Under the pieces are notes generated by a model. The model did no database searches. It was not told the origin of the DNA and saw only the letters and a program-made list of their open reading frames with translations. From the NCBI GenBank assembly GCA_900548485.1, contig URKL01000133.1, forward strand, positions 1 to 5,718: a stretch of DNA of 5,718 bases, read 5' to 3'. The position numbers and the translations under genes were made by a program. Position 1 is the stretch's first letter; the number at the start of each line of letters is the position of its first letter. Below are positions 1-4,600 of the stretch, one piece after another. This DNA comes from an uncultured Succinatimonas sp. (GTDB lineage: Bacteria > Pseudomonadota > Gammaproteobacteria > Enterobacterales > Succinivibrionaceae).

Positions 1-652
1 AGTAGTTCATCATAGAGAACATACCTTTCTTCATCTCACCACCGTACCAGGTGTTGAGAATTAACTGCATGCGCTCAGTGAGGTTGAAGACAACAGCGGT
101 CTCAGAATTTAAACCTAAGTCTTTGTAGTTATCAACTTTAGCCTTAGAAGCATTTAAAACAACAAAGTCTGGCTTGAAGTCCTTTAACTCTTCAGCAGTC
201 GGACGGATGAACATATTGGTAACAAAGTGAGCCTGCCATGCAACCTCAACGATGAAACGAATAGCCATACGGGTGTTAGCATTGGCACCACAGAAACCAT
301 CAACAACATATAACTTCTTGTTAGAGAGCTCTTTGCCAGCTAAAACCTTTAAAGAATTCCAAGATTCGGTAGATAACGGCTTGTTATCGTTCTTGAACTC
401 GTCAGAAGTCCACCAGAAGGTGTCCTTAGAAGTGTCATCCATGACAATGAACTTGTCTTTAGGAGAACGACCGGTGTAGACGCCGGTCATAACATTGACG
501 GCACCCATCTCAGTATCGACACCCTTGTCGAAACCAGTCAGGTCGGCAGCAGTCTCTGCGGCGAATAACTCTTCATAGGAAGGATTGTGAACAACTTCGG
601 TAGTACCAGTAATACCGTACTTTGCTAAACCAAGCTCGTCAATTAAGCTCAT
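1..652 (-). CDS. pckA: Phosphoenolpyruvate carboxykinase (ATP), N-terminal part, cut by window edge
   Basis: Cytosolic enzyme interconverting oxaloacetate + ATP and PEP + CO2 + ADP; in succinate-producing relatives it runs towards oxaloacetate. Only the first 217 codons (about 40% of a usual ~530-residue enzyme) are in the window. The start ATG (650-652) gives [16 protein letters not shown], like the family N-terminus. Visible family motifs: [15 protein letters not shown] with R62 corresponding to the oxaloacetate-binding Arg65 of E. coli; [14 protein letters not shown]; and [12 protein letters not shown] with Y203 and K208-K209 corresponding to E. coli Tyr207 and Lys212-Lys213. The P-loop and the rest of the active site lie outside the window. 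An SD-like TGGAG (659-663) sits 6 bases before the ATG. Codon use mixes C-ending codons with TTA for leucine, as expected of a highly expressed gene in an AT-rich genome. Reading as pckA is confident from motifs; the similarity to the Anaerobiospirillum enzyme is from memory. Confidence 0.97.
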   Translation of the reverse strand, partial: MSLIDELGLAKYGITGTTEVVHNPSYEELFAAETAADLTGFDKGVDTEMGAVNVMTGVYTGRSPKDKFIVMDDTSKDTFWWTSDEFKNDNKPLSTESWNSLKVLAGKELSNKKLYVVDGFCGANANTRMAIRFIVEVAWQAHFVTNMFIRPTAEELKDFKPDFVVLNASKAKVDNYKDLGLNSETAVVFNLTERMQLILNTWYGGEMKKGMFSMMNY

Positions 653-673
653 TTTTTTCTCCACTTGTTTTAA

Positions 674-689
674 CTGAGATCATTCTCAG
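674..689 (-). repeat. Hairpin / operator-like inverted repeat in the pckA leader
   Basis: CTGAGA-TCAT-TCTCAG: perfect 6-base arms with a 4-base centre, ending 10 bases before the pckA SD. As RNA it could form a small hairpin next to the ribosome site; as DNA it resembles a repressor half-site pair. The central AATGAT on the minus strand vaguely recalls Fur boxes, but spacing and arms do not match well. Function unknown. Confidence 0.45.
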
Positions 690-769
690 CTATGTCTGAA
701 AAACTCTTGTTAATTTTACAGTAAAAAAGGGGCTTTCGTCTAACATTCCGACACCTCAAAAGCAAATAT

Positions 770-783
770 TTCTCAATTGAGAA
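770..783. repeat. 14-base perfect palindrome TTCTCAATTGAGAA upstream of pckA
   Basis: Fully self-complementary over 14 bases and abutting a TATAAA (-10-like) on the pckA strand. If that hexamer is used, a protein bound here would cover the transcription start. It shares the TCTCA/TGAGA arm sequence with the inverted repeat at 674-689, suggesting both could be read by the same regulator. That link is inference. Confidence 0.4.
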
Positions 784-845
784 TTTATATACATAATTTT
801 TAAAATTATCTGCCTTAAAAGGTGGCATAAAAAAAATTTTTTAAA

Positions 846-1067
846 CTAATCTCTTATTAAAACTTCGATACCATCTTCAAAATCAGAAGCAATCTTATTG
901 GCTAATAAAACTGCTTCCTCTTCATCTACATTGTCTTCGACCTCTATAACTAAAGAACCTGTAGCAAAATTTAAATTAGCATCAATAAAAGACTTCTTAA
1001 ATAAACCTTCCAACTTATTTGCACAGTGAGGACAATCAATACCAACAATATCGCAACGGACTTTCAT
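846..1067 (-). CDS. Free-standing heavy-metal-associated (HMA) domain protein, 73 aa
   Basis: Small cytosolic metal-binding protein of the HMA fold. The first strand and loop read VRCDIVGIDCPHCANKLEG, with the metal-binding pair C12 and C15 and an acidic residue (D11) directly before the first Cys. This DCxxC arrangement is familiar from the N-terminal domain of Zn/Cd/Pb P-type ATPases (ZntA has GMDCAAC) rather than from copper chaperones (usually xCxxC without Asp). The later stretch NLNFATGSLVIEV matches the FAT-containing second strand of that family. There is no membrane segment, and no ATPase follows. The start was set at the ATG at 1065-1067 because a near-perfect SD lies just before it; a TTG at 1104-1106 would give 13 extra residues and has no support. 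The gene is divergent from nfuA and 193 bases from pckA, so it is probably transcribed alone. It may be a metal chaperone, a metal buffer or a detached ATPase domain; substrate is unproven. Confidence 0.85.
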   Translation of the reverse strand: MKVRCDIVGIDCPHCANKLEGLFKKSFIDANLNFATGSLVIEVEDNVDEEEAVLLANKIASDFEDGIEVLIRD

Positions 1068-1070
1068 AAC

Positions 1071-1077
1071 CACCTCC
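1071..1077 (-). promoter_or_regulatory. Shine-Dalgarno site that fixes the HMA gene start
   Basis: GGAGGTG on the minus strand; its GGAGG core lies 5 bases before the ATG at 1065-1067. It overlaps the longer TTG-initiated reading, so the shorter 73-codon form is favoured. Confidence 0.8.
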
Positions 1078-1089
1078 ATTTTTATAATA

Positions 1090-1107
1090 GTTGAATAATT
1101 ACTCAAC
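1090..1107. promoter_or_regulatory. Near-perfect 18-base palindrome, ArsR/SmtB-like operator candidate
   Basis: GTTGAATAATTACTCAAC is self-complementary except for one pair. It lies at about +5 to +22 relative to the predicted start of HMA transcription, a position where a bound repressor would block RNA polymerase. The minus-strand core TGAGTAATTATTCA agrees at 11 of 14 positions with the TGAACAGTTATTCA half of the cyanobacterial smt operator as remembered. A metal-responsive ArsR/SmtB repressor is therefore a reasonable guess, given a metal-binding product. No regulator gene is present in the window. Confidence 0.45.
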
Positions 1108-1117
1108 CATAAGACAA

Positions 1118-1146
1118 ATTATATGTAATGACAGCCAGAATTTCAA
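1118..1146 (-). promoter_or_regulatory. Sigma70-type promoter for the HMA gene
   Basis: On the minus strand, -35 TTGAAA (1141-1146) and -10 TATAAT (1118-1123) are separated by exactly 17 bases: five of six and six of six consensus matches. Transcription would begin near 1111, giving a leader of about 44 bases before the ATG at 1067. Confidence 0.75.
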
Positions 1147-1184
1147 AAAATTTATGTAAATAATGCAGTTTTTTTTTCAAATAT

Positions 1185-1213
1185 CCTTTTAAAGGTGTTC
1201 ACCCGTGTATAAT
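1185..1213 (+). promoter_or_regulatory. Probable nfuA promoter
   Basis: A perfect -10 hexamer TATAAT occupies 1208-1213. At 17 bases upstream there is only CCTTTT (1185-1190), a poor -35, so an activator or other help may be needed. The -35 position falls in a small palindrome CCTTT-T-AAAGG (1185-1195), and a T9 tract (1169-1177) lies upstream and could act as an UP-like element. Transcription would start near 1220, leaving about 48 bases of leader. The promoter call also argues against translation starting at the GTG at 1205. Confidence 0.55.
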
Positions 1214-1267
1214 TTCTTTAGAAAAAAACAGCTACAAATCTCGCTTAACAATGGAATCTATATAACA

Positions 1268-1858
1268 ATGAGCAAAATCAGTGTAAGTGATAAAGCCCAA
1301 GAATATTTTTTAAAAATTATCAAAGAACAAAAAATGGATGGTTTAGCTATCCGTTTAACTGCAACTAATATTGGAACTCCAGGAGTTCAATGCGGCATTC
1401 TTTATTGTCCTAAAGAATACATAACTAGCAATGACGAACACTTTCAAATGAATGGTTTTGAAATCGTTATAGATAGTTCTGTAAGCATGGTCTTAGACGA
1501 TTCCGTTTTAGATTTAACTAAAAATGAAGACGGTTCTGATTTATTAACTTTCCATGCCCCGAACTTAAATAAAAGCTCTTTACCTGAAGATGCTAACTTA
1601 AAAGATAAGATCAAATATTTCATTGATACTACTGTAAGTCCAGCTTTAGCAGGTCATGGTGGAGCAGTATCTTTAGATGATGTTACCGATGATGGTATCG
1701 TTAAGGTAAGATTTCAAGGCGGCTGTTTAGGTTGCTCAATGGTAGGTCTAACCTTAAAAGAAGGCATCCAAACTCAACTAAATCAAGCCTTCCCAGGAAT
1801 GATTAAAGATGTTGTTGATGTAACAGATCACAAGGTTACCGAAGAGACTTACGGTTAA
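1268..1858 (+). CDS. nfuA: Fe-S cluster carrier/biogenesis protein NfuA, 196 aa
   Basis: Binds and delivers 4Fe-4S clusters to target enzymes in the cytosol, important under oxidative stress or iron limitation in E. coli. Two domains: residues 1-100 resemble a degenerate A-type carrier with GTPGVQCGILYCP (C42, C47, as at the equivalent cysteines of E. coli NfuA). The C-terminal Nfu domain contains PALAGHGGAVSL (125-136) and the cluster-binding GGCLGCSMV with C153 and C156. Length matches E. coli NfuA (191 aa). The ATG at 1268 was chosen because MSKISVSDKAQ aligns with the family start. The 21-residue extension from a GTG at 1205 would begin inside the putative promoter. The SD is weak (only a GGA about 12 bases away). 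A 5-codon ORF (ATG at 1251, stop at 1263-1265) ends 2 bases before the start. Divergent from the HMA gene and convergent with gpsA. Confidence 0.95.
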   Translation: MSKISVSDKAQEYFLKIIKEQKMDGLAIRLTATNIGTPGVQCGILYCPKEYITSNDEHFQMNGFEIVIDSSVSMVLDDSVLDLTKNEDGSDLLTFHAPNLNKSSLPEDANLKDKIKYFIDTTVSPALAGHGGAVSLDDVTDDGIVKVRFQGGCLGCSMVGLTLKEGIQTQLNQAFPGMIKDVVDVTDHKVTEETYG

Positions 1859-1864
1859 GACAAG

Positions 1865-1883
1865 TTAAGTAAAAATTACTTAA
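1865..1883 (+). repeat. AT-rich hairpin after nfuA
   Basis: TTAAGTAA-AAA-TTACTTAA: perfect 8-base arms around a 3-base loop, beginning 6 bases after the nfuA stop. It lacks a U tract and is low in GC, so it is probably not a terminator alone. It may protect the 3' end or be incidental. Confidence 0.4.
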
Positions 1884-1904
1884 AAGGCAAATTAAGCCAT
1901 ATAC

Positions 1905-1940
1905 AACAAGCGATGTTTAAAACATCGCTTGTTTATTATT
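1905..1940 (+). terminator. Intrinsic terminator between convergent nfuA and gpsA
   Basis: Thirteen-base perfect arms AACAAGCGATGTT (1905-1917) and its complement (1921-1933) around the loop TAA, followed on the plus strand by TTTATTATT. Ends nfuA transcription 47 bases after its stop. The hairpin starts 5 bases beyond the gpsA stop codon on the other strand, so it may serve both genes. The minus-strand 3' tail is less U-rich (TTGTATATGG), so termination of gpsA is less certain. Confidence 0.85.
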
Positions 1941-2943
1941 ACTCACTTTTAAGTGAACGCGCTAGCAAATCAAGAGCTGCTTGTGGTCCAGATTTACCTT
2001 TATATAAAACCTCATAAAGCTCATTGCAAATAGGCATTTGCAAATCCATATTAGATATGAGTTTATATAAGGTTGCAGTCATAGTATAGCCTTCTACAAC
2101 CTGACCAATTTTCTCTAAAGCCTCAGTAACAGATATTCCTTGTCCTAGCATTACACCAAAACGACGATTTCGAGACTGATTGTCAGTACAGGTTAAAATC
2201 AAGTCACCTAAACCAGATAGTCCCATAAATCCTCGTTCTGTGGCACCTAAAGCAACACCTAAACGGATCATCTCCGCTAAGCCTCTGGTAACTAAAGCTG
2301 TACGAGCATTTGCTCCATAACCCAAACCATCAGAAAGACCAGCTGCAATAGCAATTACATTCTTAATTGCACCACCTAATTGCAAACCTATAAAATCCTG
2401 ACATTCATAGATTCTAAAGGTTGGAGTATGCATAAGATTGCATAGATCTGCGGTGAATTCATAATCATCACCAGCTACAGCTATAGCAGTAGGCATACCT
2501 AAAGCTAATTCACGAGCAAAGGTAGGCCCAGATAGAGCAGCCATAGGCACAGGAAAAGGAAGTACAGCTTTGGCTGTATTGCTTAAAAGATCTCCGCTAT
2601 CTCGATCTAAACCTTTAGTAGCCCAAGCAAGGCGATGTTTTGGTGTCAGATAAGGGACAATCTTCTCTAAAATTCCCTTAAAAGTATGACTGGGAACGAC
2701 TAAAAGGATGATCTTGGCATCCTCAATCGCTTCTTTTAGGTCTGAGGTTAAATTAAGACTTTTAGGGAATTTTATACCTGGAAGGTAGATACTGTTTTCT
2801 CGCTCCCTTTGCATCTGCAGGACTCTTTCAACCTTACGATCCCAAAGAGTAACCTGCAGACCTTTAGAAGCGACTGAGACTGCCAAAGAAGTGCCATATG
2901 AGCCGGCACCAATAACGCTTAACGCACTTTTGCAGTCAGTCAT
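1939..2943 (-). CDS. gpsA: NAD(P)+-dependent glycerol-3-phosphate dehydrogenase, 334 aa
   Basis: Reduces dihydroxyacetone phosphate to sn-glycerol 3-phosphate, the backbone precursor of membrane phospholipids; cytosolic. The N-terminal Rossmann fold shows the dinucleotide motif VIGAGSYGTSLA (GxGxxG at 12-17). It is followed by VVPSH (82-86), WATKG with K110, and LSGPTFARE (137-145). The C-terminal helical domain has the catalytic lysine in GGAIKNVIAIAAG (K194), then GLSGLGDLILTCT with D247. Length agrees with E. coli GpsA (339 aa). Last gene of the yibN-secB-gpsA cluster; its ATG lies 9 bases after the secB stop. The only SD-like bases (AAGAG) overlap the end of secB about 14 bases upstream, so translation is probably coupled to secB. 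Its stop codon almost touches the shared terminator hairpin. Confidence 0.97.
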   Translation of the reverse strand: MTDCKSALSVIGAGSYGTSLAVSVASKGLQVTLWDRKVERVLQMQRERENSIYLPGIKFPKSLNLTSDLKEAIEDAKIILLVVPSHTFKGILEKIVPYLTPKHRLAWATKGLDRDSGDLLSNTAKAVLPFPVPMAALSGPTFARELALGMPTAIAVAGDDYEFTADLCNLMHTPTFRIYECQDFIGLQLGGAIKNVIAIAAGLSDGLGYGANARTALVTRGLAEMIRLGVALGATERGFMGLSGLGDLILTCTDNQSRNRRFGVMLGQGISVTEALEKIGQVVEGYTMTATLYKLISNMDLQMPICNELYEVLYKGKSGPQAALDLLARSLKSE

Positions 2944-2952
2944 TGCTACATA

Positions 2953-3450
2953 TTACTCTTGAGTTTTATTTGCAGCTTGTTCCTGTTGAGCCTTTTGAGC
3001 TTGCTCTAACTTACGGGCACGATAAAGAGCCTCAAAATTAATTGGACGTAAGTTGAGAACAGGGAAAGAAGCACGAGAAATCATAGAAGAAATATGCTCA
3101 CGAGCATATGGGAATAAAATATTAGGAGCGGTAGCAGATAATAAATAGTCAGCAGCCTCAGGACCTAAATTACGTAATAAGAATAAACCTGCCTGATGAA
3201 CCTCACAAATGAAAGCTGGTTTGTCATCATTAGTGCATGTTACAGTAACACGCATATCAACTTCAAACTGATCATCGGCAACATGATTAGGCTTCGCATC
3301 AAATTCGATATTAATCTTAGGCTTCCACTGCGCACCAAATACTGCCGGGCTATTAGGGGTTTCTAAAGAACAATCCTTAGCATAAATACGTAATATTTCA
3401 AACTGAGGTTGTTTCTGTTGCTCCGGAGATTGCTGATTATTGTCTGACAT
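2953..3450 (-). CDS. secB: Protein-export chaperone SecB, 165 aa
   Basis: Cytosolic tetrameric chaperone that keeps preproteins unfolded and hands them to SecA for translocation through SecYEG. Family signatures: FEILRIYAKDCSLETPNSP (17-35), the TCTNDDKPAFICEVHQAGLF strand region (71-90), and PNILFPYARE (109-118), followed by SRASFPVLNLRPINFEALY. Length is slightly above the E. coli protein (155 aa). The extra residues are a Q-rich N-terminal leader (residues 5-16) and a Q/A/K/E-rich C-terminal tail; the latter corresponds to the SecA-contacting tail in homologues. SD AAGGA (3459-3463) lies 8 bases before the ATG. It sits 25 bases after yibN and 9 bases before gpsA, the same order as E. coli secB-gpsA, but without grxC before it. 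Confidence 0.97.
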   Translation of the reverse strand: MSDNNQQSPEQQKQPQFEILRIYAKDCSLETPNSPAVFGAQWKPKINIEFDAKPNHVADDQFEVDMRVTVTCTNDDKPAFICEVHQAGLFLLRNLGPEAADYLLSATAPNILFPYAREHISSMISRASFPVLNLRPINFEALYRARKLEQAQKAQQEQAANKTQE

Positions 3451-3475
3451 ATTTTTTTTCCTTATTTAAAATAAA

Positions 3476-3940
3476 TTATCTCTTAGTTGTAAGAGGTAGG
3501 TTATCCATAGCCCACTGATTTATACCACCTTCAAGGGTAAAAACCTGCTTATAACCTAACTTCTTTAGAATACGCGCACAATTGAAAGTATCGGTATCGA
3601 ATTTGTCTTTACCAACTAAGATAACCGGCTTATCTTGTGCATTATCTATACGTTGTAGTTTACCGCTCTTAATCTCAGCTGCGGTAATATTTAAAGAACC
3701 TGCAATATGCCCCTTAGAAAAGAAAGCTGTAGGGCGTACATCTACAAAAACACCATTATCATGGTTTACTTTGATAGAAGCTGTGCTTGACGCAATCTTT
3801 TTAATATTTGCAGTCCATATACGGATCTGAACAAAGACTAAAGCTACAAAAGCAACAACCCAAATACCTACCATAAATAAATGACGGCTTGCAAAGGCAC
3901 TGTATTCGGCCATATTTTCAGCAGAGAATAAATCTCCCAC
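3476..3940 (-). CDS. yibN: YibN-like membrane-anchored rhodanese-domain protein, 154 aa
   Basis: One N-terminal membrane helix (about residues 21-37) is followed by a charged linker and a cytoplasmic rhodanese-like domain (about 53-150). Recognisable parts are VFVDVRPTAFFSKGHIAGSLNI (64-85, shown here as VFVDVRP and KGHIAGSLN), KPVILVG (104-110) and VFTLEGGINQW (133-143). Rhodanese domains normally carry a nucleophilic Cys right after the strand corresponding to VILV; here that place is G110-K111. The only cysteine (C121) lies eleven residues later in the following helix, so classical sulfurtransferase activity is doubtful. The start is GTG (3938-3940): GAGGTG (3946-3951) lies 5 bases upstream, while the internal ATG at codon 10 has no such site. 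First gene of the secB-gpsA cluster, facing gpmI as E. coli yibN faces gpmM. Exact function of YibN proteins is poorly known; a link to the Sec/membrane machinery is suggested by context. Confidence 0.88.
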   Translation of the reverse strand: MGDLFSAENMAEYSAFASRHLFMVGIWVVAFVALVFVQIRIWTANIKKIASSTASIKVNHDNGVFVDVRPTAFFSKGHIAGSLNITAAEIKSGKLQRIDNAQDKPVILVGKDKFDTDTFNCARILKKLGYKQVFTLEGGINQWAMDNLPLTTKR

Positions 3941-3942
3941 GT

Positions 3943-3955
3943 AAACACCTCAATA
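3943..3955 (-). repeat. Direct repeat AAACACCTCAATA, copy 1 (contains the yibN SD)
   Basis: Thirteen bases identical to 4199-4211. On the minus strand this copy contains the GAGGTG ribosome site of yibN (3946-3951), 5 bases before the GTG start. This SD decides the start of yibN. Confidence 0.7.
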
Positions 3956-4008
3956 AAATTAAAAGCGCAAATTCATTATTAGTAATCAATGTAACTAATA
4001 TGAATATT

Positions 4009-4056
4009 AAAAAAACTGCTAGGATTTTAGCTTGACGACCTCATAATGAGGCTAAA
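4009..4056 (-). promoter_or_regulatory. Attenuator-like overlapping hairpins in the yibN leader
   Basis: Read on the minus strand, TTTAGC (4051-4056) can pair with GCTAAA (4026-4031), enclosing a hairpin CTCA-TTA-TGAG. Alternatively GCTA (4028-4031) can pair with TAGC (4018-4021). The latter small stem is followed within two bases by a T7 run (4009-4015). The two pairings exclude each other, as in attenuators. The terminator stem is only 4 base pairs, so this is tentative. It lies about 70-115 bases upstream of the yibN start codon. Confidence 0.3.
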
Positions 4057-4100
4057 TGATTTTACAACAAATTGTAATCTCAAAGAGTTCCTGCAACTAG

Positions 4101-4112
4101 TCTTATATAAGA
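4101..4112. repeat. 12-base perfect palindrome TCTTATATAAGA
   Basis: Self-complementary over 12 bases. Its left half with flank, AGTCTTATATA (4099-4109), recurs at 4484-4494. It could be a protein site, but short AT palindromes are expected by chance in this composition. Confidence 0.3.
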
Positions 4113-4130
4113 TTAAATACCAGAATATCT

Positions 4131-4195
4131 GTTACGTCTAAGCTTTATAGGACTAAGCATATGCTCCACATCCGTATTTAATTATAGAGCGTAAC
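4131..4195. other. Nested long hairpin, possible structured RNA or DNA element
   Basis: Outer stem: 4131-4140 (GTTACGTCTA) pairs with 4185-4195 (TAGA, bulged G at 4189, CGTAAC). Inner stem: 4147-4152 (ATAGGA) pairs with 4171-4177 (TCC, bulged G at 4174, TAT). Inside lies the palindrome AGCATATGCT (4156-4165). The block is the most GC-rich part of the gap. No flanking promoter or U tract settles a strand, and no known RNA family was recognised. Confidence 0.35.
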
Positions 4196-4198
4196 CAA

Positions 4199-4211
4199 AA
4201 ACACCTCAATA
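4199..4211 (-). repeat. Direct repeat AAACACCTCAATA, copy 2
   Basis: Identical to 3943-3955 at an offset of 256 bases. Further weak similarity follows at nearly the same offset: TAACTAATA at 3992-4000 and 4253-4261, then CTAG at 4019 and 4281. On the minus strand its GAGGTG is followed only by a six-codon frame from a TTG before a stop, so no gene is attached to it. Confidence 0.55.
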
Positions 4212-4280
4212 GAAACCAAGCAACTAGGACTTATCCTTATTACAAAGTATATTAACTAATACATAAATAATTACTTAAAC

Positions 4281-4298
4281 CTAGCTTTAGACAGCTAG
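4281..4298. repeat. Inverted repeat CTAGC-N8-GCTAG
   Basis: Five-base perfect arms (4281-4285 and 4294-4298) that extend by AAA/TTT if C4280 is bulged. It belongs to a cluster of six CTAG tetramers between 4019 and 4416. Function unknown. Confidence 0.3.
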
Positions 4299-4403
4299 TT
4301 TCAGCAAATTAAATACACTATTACGAGCTTTTTTTAAAAAAAATGCATAGAAAGCGTGAACTTGACTTCAAAAATTTAAATTTATTGCATCTTTACACAA
4401 AAT

Positions 4404-4432
4404 TGAGAACATCTAGTACTAAAAATATCTTA
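4404..4432 (+). promoter_or_regulatory. Possible distal promoter towards gpmI
   Basis: TTGAGA (4404-4409) and TATCTT (4427-4432) are spaced by 17 bases, with five and four of six consensus matches. If used, it would give a leader of about 225 bases before gpmI. In DNA this AT-rich such a pair can arise by chance. Confidence 0.25.
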
Positions 4433-4548
4433 TTTTTTTGATCTATTACTTTAAAGAAAAGCAATCTATGCAGTTTTAACAAAAGTCTTATATATTTAAA
4501 ATTATTAATATTCAAAATTAACTATCAGTTTTACAATGTTTTTATTTA

Positions 4549-4568
4549 TAGTTAGATTACACTAACTA
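4549..4568. repeat. Inverted repeat TAGTTAG-ATTACA-CTAACTA upstream of gpmI
   Basis: Perfect 7-base arms around a 6-base centre, about 95 bases before the gpmI start. The left arm can also pair with TAACTAT at 4519-4525 (ATAGTTA at 4548-4554), so three TAACTA-type elements lie within 50 bases. This may be an operator cluster; the regulator is unknown. Confidence 0.35.
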
Positions 4569-4584
4569 AAAAACAACTTTCAGA

Positions 4585-4600
4585 AATTAAGATCTTAATT
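4585..4600. promoter_or_regulatory. 16-base perfect palindrome, likely operator near the gpmI promoter
   Basis: AATTAAGATCTTAATT is fully self-complementary over 16 bases. It overlaps the place where a -35 box would lie for the -10-like TATAAA at 4611-4616 (17-base spacing, -35 at 4588-4593), and ends 63 bases before the gpmI ATG. A protein bound here would compete with RNA polymerase. The promoter assignment is weak because the -35 sequence is poor. Confidence 0.45.

Larger units (their letters stand above)
653..845 (-). promoter_or_regulatory. pckA upstream region with palindromes
   Basis: A 193-base AT-rich gap between the HMA gene stop and the pckA start. Read leftward it should hold the pckA promoter, but no convincing -35/-10 pair is visible. 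The better -10-like hexamers are TATAAA (784-789) and TAAAAT (713-718), both with poor -35 boxes at 17 bases. It contains a 14-base perfect palindrome (770-783), an AT-only inverted repeat with 8-base arms (793-800/802-809) and a 6-base-arm hairpin (674-689) close to the SD. An A8T6 tract lies at 829-842. No CRP-type TGTGA-N6-TCACA site and no intrinsic terminator for the HMA gene were seen. Confidence 0.5.

Noticed and set aside
252..479. 75-codon open frame on the plus strand
   Set aside because: Lies entirely opposite pckA, has no SD, and its protein shows no domain; pckA codons explain the openness.
674..689. Fur box upstream of pckA
   Set aside because: AATGAT is present, but the arms and spacing do not fit the 19-base or 7-1-7 Fur pattern.
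793..845. Intrinsic terminator for the HMA gene
   Set aside because: The only stems are AT-only or 4 base pairs long, and the T run comes before rather than after them.
1068..1106. N-terminal extension of the HMA protein from a TTG
   Set aside because: It would translate through the palindrome and the strong SD; the ATG at 1065-1067 is well placed behind GGAGGTG.
1205..1267. N-terminal extension of nfuA from a GTG
   Set aside because: It overlaps a perfect -10 box and is not part of the family; the ATG at 1268 aligns with known NfuA starts.
3582..3830. 82-codon open frame on the plus strand
   Set aside because: Antisense to yibN, without ribosome site or recognisable product.
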